Shown here piece after piece: positions 10,100 through 22,567 of a stretch of DNA of 64,000 nucleotides (position 1 is the first letter of the stretch; every line of letters starts with the position of its first letter). The notes beneath the pieces were generated by a model that was not told where the DNA came from, did not search any database, and was given only the letters and a program-made list of their open reading frames with translations. The translations under genes were made by a program, and so were the position numbers. Source of the stretch: Sipunculus nudus (lineage: Eukaryota > Annelida > Sipuncula > Golfingiida > Sipunculidae); the NCBI GenBank assembly GCA_026874595.1, contig CM049317.1, positions 58,830,118 to 58,894,117 on the forward strand. Direction: 5' to 3'.

Positions 10100-11139
10100 T
10101 CAAAAAACAGATTGGTTGAATCAACCAAAAAATTGGTTGATTCCAACCAATTTAATTGGTCAAAATATGTCCAAACAGTTTATTGTTTAAAACAACCAAT
10201 TTATTTTGGTCGTAATTAAACAACAGTTATTGGTTAAATCAACCTATATATTGGTCAGAGCAACCAACACAGCTGATCATTTAAACCAACAAAATTTGTC
10301 AGTTTGACCAAAATAATTTGGTTATTCTCAACCAATGTACTTTGGATGAGGTCAACCAAAACAAATTGGTTAAATCAAATAATTAATTGGTCACGTGAAC
10401 CAATTCAAATTGGGCAGACTAGTGGACACACTGCTACATTCAGTCCCCTTTTCATTTGTTCTAGTCTTCAGATTTATTTGGAGTCTACTTGTAAGTCATT
10501 CTTCAGACTCTGGTATCTCTGATGCAGGTTTCAAGGGGAAACACTAATTCCGTCCGTTCTTGGAATCGAACATGTGACCGCTCGCATACAAGTTAGACGT
10601 TCTGTCCCTCAGCCAGTGAAGCTTGCATCTCTTGTGTCTGATTTGGAGCACTTTTGTGTCTGATGTTAAAACTGACCAATCGGTTTGGTCATCGCTTGAC
10701 CAATCAGTTGGTAAAATAACCAATATGTTGATAAAATTAACCAGTGTTTAACTCAACCAAGAAAACTGGTTAAATATATGCAACCAAACGGTCGACCAAT
10801 AAGAATTGGTCAAAATGACCAATAAGTTTGGTTACAAGTTGGTTGAAATTACCAATGTGTTGGTTAAATCAACCAATATAATCTCAAATAACCAAATTGG
10901 TTATATATGTTTGCTAAAGTAACCTATATTTTGGTTATCAATTGACCAATATATTGGTTAAACCTACATACAGTATTTTTATTCTGTTAACCAATAAAAA
11001 TTGGTCAAAACAAAAAACTGATTTGGTGAGTACTTTAACAATGCATTGGTTAAGATAAACAATATCTTGGTTAAAACAACCAAAACTGGCTTAACCAATT
11101 AAATTGGTTATATATTTAACCAATCTGTTTTTTGAGTGT
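10096..11139. mobile_element. Foldback element built of TTGGTT/AACCAA inverted repeats
   Basis: The left end contains ACTCAAAAAACAGATTGGTT and the right end its exact reverse complement (AACCAATCTGTTTTTTGAGT, to about 11137), giving a 1.04-kb element. The arms (10110-10410 and 10680-11115) are filled with short palindromic modules of the form TTGGTT-N5-AACCAA or AATTGGTC-N-GACCAATT, about 30-35 bases apart, dozens of motif copies in all. The centre (10420-10670) is unrelated and holds a tRNA-like segment. No transposase frame is present. The flanks are TA-rich, so a target duplication cannot be assigned. Confidence 0.85.
10550..10620 (-). other. tRNA-like segment inside the foldback element
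   Basis: Minus strand: TGGCTGAGGGACAGAACG (10616-10599) fits an A-box/D-arm, then GTCTAACTTGTATGCG fits an anticodon arm, and CATGTTCGATTCC (10574-10562) fits a B-box. The acceptor and T-stems do not pair well. It is probably a SINE head captured by, or inserted into, the foldback element, which would give it an internal Pol III promoter. Confidence 0.5.
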
Positions 11140-11464
11140 ATGTTTATAAATAAGTTTGACTACCCCCGTACACTGATTATCTTCCCACGCCTGTGAGTCC
11201 CCCTCCCCCCGAAGGTAAATTGATGCCACTGAGCGTAGGTTAATTGGGCTATGAGAGAGATAAACTAATTAAAAAGCATGTGGGTGATAATTGGTTGATC
11301 ATGACATATCTGAATAGCTGTCTGATACCCTTATCATTAGTTACCAACAATTTGCTACTTTTAAATAAACTATAAAAATTATGTATAAATTGATCTAAAG
11401 ACTCTGGGACCTTAAAGGAGAGCGAGTTGAGTTAAAAATGGAGCGGTCAAGACAACATGAGCCA

Positions 11465-13704
11465 ACTTTTGCCAATGACCTGTGGGCCACGGCGCTCAGC
11501 TGATCTGATTGAGAATCATAGAGGTCGTGTTGGCTGCGCACTTTTTTGGACTACATGAAAGATACAGGAGCCTCTCATGATTAAATATTTGAAAAAATTA
11601 TAAGTTATTCAACTATGTTTCAGCAATATGTGTGTAAATGCCCACTGGGAACGTATGAAACCCTGTAAAGCATAGAAAATGCACTGGATAAATAGGGTTG
11701 TCAAATTAACAACTTTAGGGTTTTCAAATTGCGGTACCTAAAACGACAACATATGCTGTAAACATATGTATTTGACAACCCTTTATGTTGTAAAAAAATA
11801 TAAAGGTGCGGCTATTACACTGAATAAAGGTTGTGTGTATGTGTGTGTTAGAGTCCTGATAAATATCACCCAAACCGGCGTAATGTGAATACGATATCCT
11901 TTTAAAGCTATTAAAGCACTTACAAAGGAATGCTAAGGGCTTCAATTTAACAAGGCACCGATGGGTTACAGTGCGTAGCTGAAGTTGACCTTGAAGGTAA
12001 AAATCTTAAATCATAAAAAAATAAGAAAAAAAGTCTGAGAGGAAGAGATAATATAGGCCATGGTTGATATGACTGGTTTGAATTAATGAGTAAGGAATTG
12101 TTGCAAAATATTATTTTGTGATCTGACAATGTGTTTTCTAATTGAACCATGTGAGTATTTTATATAAACAAATGATAACTGGTTGGCTCTGGTAAATTGT
12201 TGACATGTATAGCAGTTGACACATATGTTCAGATAGCTCCTCACTTTTATATTTTACCCTGTTACTTTCAATTTTATAAATTTAACACATTTGCAATACA
12301 CAATGAAACTAGTGTACCCATTACACAGGTGCAATAAATTGATGATTATTAAATATTTAATAATAAACAGGGAGAAAGACAAACAAATCAGTCACTTTAT
12401 TTCCCACTCTGCTGATGCAGAAAATAATGAACAAATCTTTGCCATAGATCCTCATTTTTTATATTAAATCTGTTTCAAGTTTTTTAAATTTTATCTGAAT
12501 AAATAAGTTGATTCACAATATTAAATAGCACCATCATTTATCCCTGATTTTGCTCATACAGCATCACATGATGCAGATTTTTTTTATAAAAAAATATATA
12601 GATTTTATAAATTTGCAAAATAAAATATATAAAAATATATAACAATTCAGTTGTCACGATTCTTAATTGCACCATTATTTATCCTTGATTTGGCTAATAT
12701 ATTATCACATTATGCGTAATGATGGATTTATTTTTAATTTAATTCAAATTATTTACAAAGAAATTAATTTCTTTAAACATGCTACATTACCTCTAGATTA
12801 GTCCTTGAAATTACTATCTCAAGTTAATTTTTGTACATTGGTGTGGAAACAACAGTATATTTAAGAACATACAGTTGAAACAATAACAACTATTGCATTA
12901 CACTTGGCAAATATTGCCGTGTGTGTGGGGGGGGGGGGGGGGGAGGTAAAGGCGGGGGAGGGAAGGGGTGATATAGGAATAATTGTACATCTATGACAGC
13001 ACAGGTGCTTAGCCAGTGCATTACTCATAATGTTATCGAGGCAGGGCTGAAGTGACCAGAAATGAGCAGGCTGGGGCTTGAAAATGCAAGTGAATACAAT
13101 AGGGCCTCCAAATAAAAATTCAATTTCTAGCCAAGACTTTAAGCTTTTATTTTTAAAAAATGTGCTATGGTCAAAGTTGGGCCAAATTTAAGGAAATTAT
13201 TTTACAATTATGCTAATAACTTAAAAAAAATACAAATTGTGATCTAATTTCTATTATACAATAAAATCTTGATTAAATAAAGTTATATCCTTGAGAATAT
13301 AGCATCAGCATCAACCATTATCTTTTTTGGTGAGTTAATATACTTCCTGATTATTACAACGTGCATTATGTTTGAGCCCATAACTTTAACAATTTACGCA
13401 ATATTGTAAATATGAATACATCAACACCATTGGTTTTCAAAGTGGGCAGTTTTGAAGTGTAACAATAGGTTTTTAATGCAAAACGGAGGATATTCCTTAA
13501 ATTCTCGAAGGAAAGAAGTCGTAGTGACCCAGCTTTCGGTATGGCAGGAGAATTTGGTGACATCTAACTGTATGTAGAATTTTGAATTTGTAGGTTTCAA
13601 GACGTAGGTAGGTTTCAAAACGTGCCTTGTTAACGACGGACGGCCGGACGACGGACCATCCCTATAGCTCAGACGACTTATAGACGACTGAGCTATAAAA
13701 CCAC
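11465..13704. mobile_element. Diverged copy of the CTCAGCTGA-ended element
   Basis: The left end near 11470-11515 (GGGCCACGGCGCTCAGCTGA) matches the left ends at 23830 and 47980. The right end at 13660-13704 (TATAGCTCAGACGACTTATA then GACTGAGCTATAAAA) matches their right ends. The text between 13130 and 13560 (CCAAAGTTGGGC, TTGATTAAATAAAGTTATA, GGCCCATAAC-type words) follows 25680-26600. It contains a poly-G run at 12925-12945. No coding capacity seen. Confidence 0.7.
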
Positions 13705-13990
13705 AGCGCACCAATGTAATGAGATAGCGGACAATGGTTATATATCGAGAGTATCCTTCCTGGTACAATAACGTGACTTACAATTTAAAAGGGGAACCAT
13801 TTGCTACAGTCACACAGTGTACATTGATTCATAACACGTAGATAAGTTATCTAGGTGTAAAGTCACGAGTCGGATATATTTTTTATACATATAGAGAATA
13901 ATGTTCGTACTCCATAAACATTAAAACCATTGTGGGCACGTAATTACATGAAAACACGAGTTAATGTGCAACTGAACATTTTCGTTGTAA

Positions 13991-13995
<5 letters not shown>
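13705..13995. other. No gene recognised
   Basis: Spacer with no recognisable feature. Confidence 0.5.

Positions 13996-14074
<79 letters not shown>
13996..14074. repeat. (TA)n then (TG)n microsatellite
   Basis: Pure TA run to about 14062 followed by TG repeats, then G- and C-rich runs (14078-14086 and 14180-14190). Confidence 0.97.
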
Positions 14075-14075
<1 letters not shown>

Positions 14076-14639
14076 TTTGGGGGGGGTGAAATAGTGTGTG
14101 TGATGAGGGTGCATGTGTATGTGTGTTTATAAAAAGGTTGTTCCAACTTCGAATACCCTCCTACCCCTGCGAATCAACACCCCCCCCCCGGCCCCAACAC
14201 ACATACACACACATACCCTTGGAGAATAATTGACGCCACCGTAGGTCTAGGTAATGATGAAATGTAAAAAAAACATGGCCACGGCCAACTGAACAGAGCA
14301 AGCCATATCATTTAGGGCTTTACCCCGCCGAGACCCTTTCATGCAATTCATATGAACCTTTCACGACAATCTTCGCTGGAGAATTCAGTTCCATACCAAT
14401 ATAAATAAACAATAATTTAGTTCCCTTCTAGTTTCAAAATATACGTATACATAAATGCCTCATAACTTATGTATGTAGGTGATAGCGGAAGGATAAGGAA
14501 CCAGTAGCAGGTTAAAGGAACAATAATTTTCAAGAATATATTACCAGGGTTGCCTGCTGCACACTCTCAAAAAAAATTCCCTGGCTTTTTCCCTGAAAAT
14601 CAAAAATATATTTACTAAGTCGATGATCATCACGGCACC

Positions 14640-14945
14640 ACCAGTCTGGTGACCTTTGACCTCATTAAATATGCATGGATTTTACCTGAAATTAATCTTA
14701 GGCGAGTTATTATACAGGTTAATATTACTGTTGAGTTTTATCAATATCCATCATATTCTTAGTAAGTAACCGCGGCGATACCACAAAGTAACCTAGTGAC
14801 CTCTGACCCTATCAAATATACTTGGAATTTGCCCACAATCGAACTCGGGTGAGATAATCTATTGGTAAATTGTTATGAATAGTTTCTTGAATATCCATTG
14901 AAACCCCGGTAAGTTATCGCAGAGACACTAAAAGATAACGGACGG
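14640..14945. repeat. GTGACCTCTGACC repeat with internal duplication
   Basis: Two similar blocks about 160 bp apart, each with GTGACCT[T/C]TGACC, then AATATGC and GGCGAGTTAT-type text. The same two-block arrangement is at 27990-28250. A dispersed repeat of unknown class. Confidence 0.65.
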
Positions 14946-15853
14946 ACTGGCCGTTGGTATACCAAAATACGTATAATACTGAACACAAAAAATCATAATT
15001 TCTCTGTGTGAAAATATGGAGGATATGCAATAAATTATCAAGGTAATTAATAATAATAATAATTTATTTTGTAAAGCGTTAAATCCATGATGATAAATGC
15101 TATAAAATGCGGTTACATAACTAGAATATAATCAGCAATCATTAAACATACTATTATAGGAATGTGAAATTAGTTCCATTGGTTAGAGTAATACATTCTT
15201 CAGGTTACAGTATTAAACGAAACATCTAAAAAATCTTATTTCAATTATCCATTAAATCTGTCAAAATTACAGGGGCTATGAAAATTTACCCCAATATTAT
15301 GCGAGTAGTAAATGTTTTGAAGACCTTACTAAGCTGAACGCAACAGAGGAAAGGGGTAGGCATTTTGAATTGGGGGGGGGGGGGGGTATAAATTATTTAA
15401 TATTGCACCAAATTTTCTAATACACTCCTAAATACTGAATGTAATATATTGGCACATCAATTGCCGTTGGTAGTATATGTTGTGTATCCATGCTCCCTAT
15501 CATTAATCTAAATTTGGTGTTTGGTCCACAATCCCCCTGGATCAACCATGGCCCATAGACCCATCGCTACAGTTCAGCTTGCCCGAAAGCCAGTTGAACT
15601 TAAACTGAAACGATCCTGTATTGTGATGACTATGAGTGGTTTACCATAAGACAAACACTGTTATACGTCCAAATTATATGGTTTAATTGCACATAATAAT
15701 ATGGAGATTACATTTATTTTCCCCGAGACACAGTGTGGATAATAATAAAGTAAATGAATGGACAGGTAAAAAAACCTTTTTATGTAAACCACAAACATGT
15801 ATACTACATATGAGGGTGAAGTAATTACTATATGAATTACATATAATAATAAT

Positions 15854-15858
<5 letters not shown>
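14946..15858. other. No gene; one hairpin right end
   Basis: AT-rich. At 15560-15612, CATCGCTACAGTTCAGCTTG then AAAGCCAGTTGAACTTA is a diverged version of the hairpin right end at 31819 (CTATAGCCCAGCATG then AAAGTCAGCTGAGCTAA). It keeps a pairable AGTTCA/TGAACT. A poly-G run is at 15374-15388 and a short TAA tract at 15050-15065. Confidence 0.5.

Positions 15859-15907
<49 letters not shown>
15859..15907. repeat. (TA)n microsatellite
   Basis: AT tract preceded by a short TAA run. Confidence 0.96.
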
Positions 15908-16813
<906 letters not shown>

Positions 16814-16875
<62 letters not shown>

Positions 16876-16890
16876 AATACTCATATATAT
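16814..16890. repeat. (TA)n tract at the LTR element insertion site
   Basis: AT tract into which the LTR retrotransposon appears to have inserted; the tract resumes at 19883. Confidence 0.93.
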
Positions 16891-16894
16891 GTAT

Positions 16895-17188
16895 TGTAAT
16901 GTATTGTTATTGTCTGTAGTGAGAGTGATATTTGTACATGTACTGTAGTCAGGCTGTAAACAGGGATGGCTGGTCTGGTGACCGGCAATCTGTGAGGTCA
17001 GCTGGTAGCAAGCAGAAAGAAAGCCAGTGACACAGGGGATGTCTAGATAGGATTTCAGTCAGTCAGTGTGTACGTGTACAGCTAGCAACATTAAAAACTA
17101 CTGCTATACAACTACGGCATCTCTTCTATTTGTGTTCCTGGGCGTTTGTGGAATACTAAGTTATATTTCTCTGCAAGGAATTGTAACA
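16895..17188 (+). repeat. 5' LTR
   Basis: Starts TGTAATGTATTG and ends GGAATTGTAACA. Contains the TCAGTCAGTCAG word shared with the 3' LTR. No clear TATA box was assigned. Confidence 0.95.
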
Positions 17189-17189
17189 T

Positions 17190-17207
17190 TGGTGTCAGAA
17201 GTCGGAT
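17190..17207 (+). promoter_or_regulatory. Primer-binding site candidate
   Basis: TGGTGTCAGAAGTCGGAT begins one base after the LTR end (17188) and starts with TGG, the complement of a tRNA CCA tail. The tRNA species was not identified. Confidence 0.65.
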
Positions 17208-17300
17208 TATATACAAATTAACATAGAAGATGCCTTCTGAAAGCAGTGACAGCGAAGTAGAGTTCAAGGTGAAGTATGTGTTACTGACTGTGAACATTCC

Positions 17301-18563
17301 ATGCATGCTAGCCCAGTAGTGGACACTGGTGAGAGGCTCAGCTCCCCGCCTCTTGTCAATGAACTAACACAAGCTCTTGGGCTACTTCAACAGCTTGAAC
17401 GTAAACAAAATCAAGCATGGCAGCAACAACAAGAAATTGCTAAGGACAATAGACAATCCCTGGAACAGGTGAAAATAACACTGAGGCGGCTCGAGATAGA
17501 ATTAGGAGGGATAATTGCCTGTCTAGAGAGAGAGAATCTTGAACTGAGACAAGGCCAGGAAAACCTCCTGTCTCGTGTAGTGATGTTAGAAGCAAAGTTG
17601 GGGGATGCTGTACCAACAACACACAACCAGACAACAGAACAATCCCAATATCCCTCTGCATTACCTGGTAACAATACAGAGGACTGCCTAACAGGGGATA
17701 CACACAAGAGATCTCCGTCAGTGTCAGCCGTTGAGATTCCAGTGTCCAGGCTTATACAACGACCTATTCAATTTGATGGCGTCGAAATACCATGGGAGGC
17801 CTATGAGGCTCAGTTTGAAATAACAGCCGAAATGAACAAATTGTCGCCACTGGAAAAGGCTTCTTTCCTGGCAATAAGCCTTAAGGGACCAGCACTTGCA
17901 GTACTGGGCAACCTACCACCTAAAGGACGGCAGGACTACGATACACTCGTCGGTGCTCTGTCAAACCGTTTTGGAAGCGGCCATCAAAGTGATTTATCTA
18001 GAGCAAAACTTAAAACTCGAGTTAAAAGATGAGGTGAGACATTCCCAGAAATGGCAGAAGATATTGAACGTATGACACGATTAGCCTACCCAGAGGCGCC
18101 ACCAAGTGTGCAGGATGTCTTAGCTCGTGATCAGTTCATTGATGGCATCTTGGATGATGACACAAGGTTGCGAGTGAAACAGACCAGGCCGCCAAATTTG
18201 CAAAAAGCAGTCGAAATTGCATTGGAGCTTGAGTCATTTATGCTAGCCAATCGCCAGCGGGTGAGAGCGGTGACAGAATTGGAGCCAACAGTGTGTCGGA
18301 CTGTGTCCAGTGATTGTCCAGGGCAAGAGTTTGATAACAAACCTAGTATAAGATTCCAGGATGCTAGTATTGCTGATTTGATACGTGTTGTGCAAGATAC
18401 AGTGCAGCAGTCCTTACACACAATGTTGGACAGGAGACAAAATCAACAATGGCGGAGTCAAAGTGGCTGTTGGATATGTGGAGCACAGGGTCACTGGCGC
18501 AGAGAATGTCCAGCAAACAGGCGCAGGGTGCCATCTCACAAACCTTTTGACCAGGAAAACTAG
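17301..18563 (+). pseudogene. Retrotransposon gag (capsid and CCHC nucleocapsid), interrupted by a stop
   Basis: Seen: one frame runs 17301-18563 with an in-frame TGA at 18030-18032 splitting it into 243 and 170 codons. The first part has a glutamine-rich, predicted coiled-coil stretch (TQALGLLQQLERKQNQ) and a capsid-like block around FDGVEIPWEAYEAQFE and KASFLAISLKGPA, typical of gypsy Gag. The second part has a leucine-rich capsid end (RDQFIDGI) and one zinc knuckle, CWICGAQGHWRREC (C-x2-C-x4-H-x4-C) at 18468-18509. The start is uncertain: an ATG at 17230 opens a different frame (MPSESSDSEVEFK) that closes at 17317-17319, suggesting a frameshift near the 5' end. Known role of the family: Gag forms the virus-like particle and packages RNA. 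This copy is broken. Confidence 0.9.
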
Positions 18564-18664
18564 TAAAAGCCAAGTTACTGGGGCAGAACTCTGTGGTTAA
18601 ACAAGCCCCACCTGTTGTTTTTAAAACTGGAACTTTGCAATCTTCGGATAATGGATTAATTGCT

Positions 18665-19215
18665 GACGGATTTGTAGATGGTGTTCCGTGTCGGATCCTA
18701 GTGGATACTGCTAGGGGTAACTATTATTTATCCAAATATCATTGCACAATGCCCAAGTGATACAGTTTCGCCTATTGAATCTGTAAAGTGTTCTCCAGAC
18801 TGTGACAGGGGAAACAGCCCCAGTAACTGGGAGAGGCGAGCTGACATTCAGGATTTGTGGTATGGAGATAAAGCACAACACTTTGGTTGCAGAGATAAGT
18901 GATATGTGTATACTGGGATTAGATTTCATGGAAGCACATGACGTGTTGTTGACATTACTAATGGGATACTACGTATCGGAACCATGGAAATACCCTTGGA
19001 AGACCGGCTTTTGTAGGGAAGGGTATTTGTTGTCATGTTGTTGCCCATAAATCTGTTGTGGTGCCTCCGCATCATGAGGCTGTTGTTCCTGCCAAATTGA
19101 CAGATGATTCGGTAGGGTGTCCTTGGGTAGTACTGGAGCCTGTGAATGATACTGATGGGTCACTTGTCAGTAAGGCATTGATTAATACACGCAATCCATG
19201 CCTACCAGTAAGAGG
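18665..19215 (+). pseudogene. Decayed retrotransposon aspartic protease and linker
   Basis: The text at 18665-18712 reads DGFVDGVPCRILVDTA, where the family has D-T/S-G at the catalytic aspartate; the glycine is lost. A later frame holds CILGLDFMEAHD, the second conserved block (I-L-G-x-D). After 19050, VVPPHHEAVVPAKL resembles the linker that leads into RT in gypsy elements, but the RT domain is missing. Frames shift between these blocks, so the product is not functional. The stretch from 19220 to 19570 is AT-rich non-coding sequence. Confidence 0.75.
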
Positions 19216-19571
19216 GAGTGACGAACTTGAGTGACAAATCGCAGAAAATTGGTACCTGTTCTGTTCTCGGTTCCTTTGAGCCAGTGGTGAGCATCTTTAG
19301 GCTTGCCTTGATGAACCAATAACATCAATATAGAAACAGGAAACACATATATGATTCATCTTTTTATACTACTGTATACCTCTAACTGAAATGAGCGGGT
19401 AGTGATGTGAACTAGGCTAATTATATCTCCACATTTAATTTTTCATGATGCTATTTGTTTAATTGTATTTAACATGTTATTTTGATATTTGTTTATGTCA
19501 CTTAGGTTTTTGTAATTGTTTGGTTTGTATGTTTATGTAGTTGTTTCATTTATCTGGGACGGACAAATCTT

Positions 19572-19584
19572 AGGGAGGGGGCAG
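19572..19584 (+). promoter_or_regulatory. Polypurine tract
   Basis: AGGGAGGGGGCAG lies directly before the 3' LTR TG, the expected position of the plus-strand primer. Confidence 0.8.
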
Positions 19585-19878
19585 TGTAATGTATTGTTAT
19601 TGTCTGTAGTGAGAGTGATATGTGTACATGTACTGTAGTCAGGCTGTAAACAGGGATGTCTGGTCTGGTGACCAGCAATCTGTGAGGTCAGCTGGAAGCC
19701 AGCAGAAAGAAAGCCAGTGACACAGGGGATGTCTAGATAGGATTTCAGTCAGTCAGTGTGTACGTGTACAGCTAGCAACATTAAAAACTACTGCTATACA
19801 ACTACGGCATCTCTTCTATTTGTGTTCCTGGGCGTTTGTGGAATACTGAGTGATATTTCTCTGCAAGGAATTGTAACA
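19585..19878 (+). repeat. 3' LTR
   Basis: Same length as the 5' LTR with about 7 base differences by hand count. Followed by GTAT. Confidence 0.95.
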
Positions 19879-19885
19879 GTATATA

Positions 19886-19950
<65 letters not shown>

Positions 19951-20104
19951 ATTATATCGATGATTGGTCTGTTCTTACATAATCGATTATATTGGTTACA
20001 CAAGCAATTAAATTAAATTTGCACAAACGAATAAATATGCAAACACACAGGCGAACAAAATTGAAAAAGAACATATATATATATATATATATAAATATTA
20101 TATA

Positions 20105-20162
<58 letters not shown>

Positions 20163-20165
20163 AAT
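19879..20165. repeat. Two (TA)n blocks around a short spacer
   Basis: AT tracts at 19879-19948 and about 20070-20165, impure, interrupted by TGTATA and AAATAT words. Confidence 0.93.
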
Positions 20166-20320
20166 ATATCAATATAATTCCACACAGTTAAATGAGCTGT
20201 GAATTGGTCTATACATACACACACATAAAGTATTCTCGTCATTATATATCTTCTGATTTTACACTATCTGCTCTACATTTGTATACCATTAAGCTATTTA
20301 CATCCAGTGACTTTATTAAC

Positions 20321-21496
20321 TAGAATACGGGTAGTCAACAAGCGACTACATGTATCCGCCTAAATCAGAGTGGAACGGGTGAAGTGAGGCATGGATTGAG
20401 TGGCAAGGGGAAATAGAGTGAAGTGTTGCATATTAGCATGGATGTCGGCAGCCAAATTGTGTATGTAGGTTGCGCCACCTACCACAAAATCCAGAAAGCC
20501 ATCCAAGTTGTGTACATATGCAAAATTTAAGGCAGATAAGTCAAACCACTACATGTATATGAGTGATTTTTGCCCTTGGCAGACAAACAGATGGACGCTA
20601 TGCAAAAATGGTTGCAGGTGGCGCCACCAGTTTTGCGTATGATAAAGAGCTATGTGAGAACTATACACATGCAAAACCTTGGCCCAATCGGTCAAACGGT
20701 TCCAAAGATATGAGCTTGGATATCTGCTGCATAAACTAGAATGTAGGTGGCCCCACCTGTCATAAAATCAAGAGAGCTGTTGGGGATGTATAAACCTGCA
20801 AAAATTTAGGCAGATATGTCAAACCACTGGTGAGATATGAGTGATTTTATCCCATGGCAGACAAATAGACGGGAGCTGTGCAAAAATTGCTGCAGGTGGC
20901 GCCACCAGTTTAGCATATGATAAAGAGCTATGTGAGATCTATACACATGCAAAATTTTGGCCTAATTGGTCAAACGGTTCCCGAGATATGAGCTTGGATG
21001 TCTGCAGCGTAAAAGTGAATGTAGGTGGTGCCACCTGTCATAAAATCAGAAAAGCTATCCAGGATGTATACGCATGCCGAATTACAGGTGAATTAGTCAA
21101 ACCACTGCAGAGATATGAGTGATTTTAACCCAAGGCAGATGAACAGATGGACACTGTGCAAACATTGTTGCAGGTGGCGCCACCATTTCTTATGTATGTT
21201 ATAAAGCTCTCCAAGGGCTACATTTGTGCAAAAAAATTTTCCTGATCGGTCAAACGGTTCTCAAGATATGTGGGTTTATGTGTGGAAACAGACGCACAAA
21301 CGGACGCAGAGCGCAGAGGAAAGGTCAGAGGTCAAAACAAAATCGGGGCGCAGCAGTTCACATGTGACCCAAACATAATGCCGGGTTTCATAAAATTCCA
21401 CCCAGCGGTTACGGAGGAGTTCTCCGGACACCTACGCGGCGGCGGCAGGGGGCTGAAAACATAGTATCTGCAAAAATCTGTTTTGGCGGATACAAT
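20321..21496 (+). mobile_element. GTATCCGCC-ended element, copy G1
   Basis: Left end TAGAATACGGGTAGTC, with the hairpin GTAGTC-AACAAGC-GACTAC, then TGTATCCGCCTAAATCAGAG. Right end TCTGTTTTGGCGGATACAAT, whose reverse complement (ATTGTATCCGCCAAAACAGA) matches the left motif, so there is a subterminal inverted repeat of about 20 bp. The interior is a run of about 330-bp repeats holding GTAGGTGGCGCCACC (or variants), ATGCAAAATTTTGG, CAAACGGTTCC and GAGATATGAG. The right part has a CAGAGGTCAAAAC word and a GCGGCGGC block before the end. No protein is encoded. Confidence 0.85.
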
Positions 21497-21963
21497 TAAT
21501 AATCGTAAGGGTTTTTTTTTATTATGGCAACAACGTAACTGACTAGATAACACATCTTGTACCCTATTTCCTTCTAATCACCTCCATCCCCCAACCCCCC
21601 CAAAAAACTCTGTGATTTAAGATTCAATGTGATATAAGTTCATAAAACTGAAAAACTAATTTGCAGCTTTAATATCAGCATTGCTGTACAAGAATGCACA
21701 TTTGTGTAAGTTATATAATTTTATAAATGTAATGCAGTAACCAAGAACCAATATCACTTAACGTCGGCCAACATCTTCATGATCATGTAAAACTCCAGCC
21801 AGTACCATCTTTATAAATATTATGATGACACCCATATCATTACCATATTATAAAGTATTCACAATAACATCAGTGCCTTTATCAAAGAAAAAATCTCATG
21901 TAAAAATGATTGTTGCAGCGTAATACCTATGGTGTAGAAATATACTTCAAATATACTTCATAC

Positions 21964-21964
<1 letters not shown>
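21497..21964. other. No gene recognised
   Basis: AT-rich spacer. Confidence 0.5.
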
Positions 21965-22004
<40 letters not shown>

Positions 22005-22030
22005 CAATATATATATATATATATATATAT
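21965..22030. repeat. (TA)n microsatellite
   Basis: Two AT runs separated by TACCCAATA. Confidence 0.95.
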
Positions 22031-22260
22031 AAATACCCAGCATACATTAAAACAAATACCTGTATCAATATAAAATTTACATGTAGGCCTGTATTACCTG
22101 ATATACCTTCCATTGTGCTATAACCCACTCAGCTGTACAACATTATAAATAAAATCCTGAAGAGAATAAAAAATTCAGATCCTTCCTTGGTATCTCACAT
22201 GGCAAATACAACCCAGTTTCATACCATTTTGAATGCGCATTAGAGCATTCAAATGGCAAT

Positions 22261-22567
22261 CCAAAGTGTTTTCAAACAATTTTGGCCAAAGCACTTTGGA
22301 ACATCCTCAGGAGGTGGTTTCAAACTGTGCAAATCTTTTTATCTGCTTTGCTAAACTGTTGTGCGAACCTTCTAAATCAGTTTGGATCTAGTTTTCAAGC
22401 AGTAACTCCATAACAGCGCAAGCACAAATGCTAGTGTCAGCATGTTGTTACATTGTTTCACATGTGAAATATTCACAACACCCATAATTGCCAGATGCCC
22501 GTGCGAAACCACTAAACTGGTTTGGCCAAACCGCTTTGCCCAAATCGGTTTGAAAACATTTTGTTTG
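22261..22567. mobile_element. Possible MITE with TTTTCAAAC inverted ends
   Basis: CAAAGTGTTTTCAAACAATTTT near 22262 and AATCGGTTTGAAAACATTTTG to about 22563 are imperfect inverted repeats. AAACTGG/CCAAACC words lie inside. Weak evidence. Confidence 0.35.

Larger units (their letters stand above)
16895..19878 (+). mobile_element. Internally deleted Ty3/gypsy-type LTR retrotransposon
   Basis: Seen: two 294-bp direct repeats (16895-17188 and 19585-19878), each starting TG and ending CA. They are flanked by GTAT on both sides (16891-16894 and 19879-19882), a 4-bp target duplication. A primer-binding-like site follows the left LTR and a purine tract precedes the right one. The internal region is only 2.4 kb. 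It carries gag with a CCHC knuckle, then a decayed aspartic protease. No reverse transcriptase, RNase H or integrase frame is present. Hand comparison of the LTRs gave about 7 differences, so insertion is fairly recent. Inference: a non-autonomous deletion derivative needing enzymes from a full-length relative. Gene order and the knuckle fit Ty3/gypsy, but the clade cannot be fixed without RT. Confidence 0.93.

Noticed and set aside
10550-10620. Functional tRNA gene
   Set aside because: A- and B-box-like words are present, but the acceptor and T-stems do not pair; kept only as a tRNA-like segment.
18051-18563. Independent zinc-knuckle host gene
   Set aside because: It is in frame with the upstream gag segment, lies between two LTRs, and is the second half of the same broken gag.
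19756-20242. Frames over the AT tracts after the 3' LTR
   Set aside because: IYIYIY translations of (TA)n; no coding signal.
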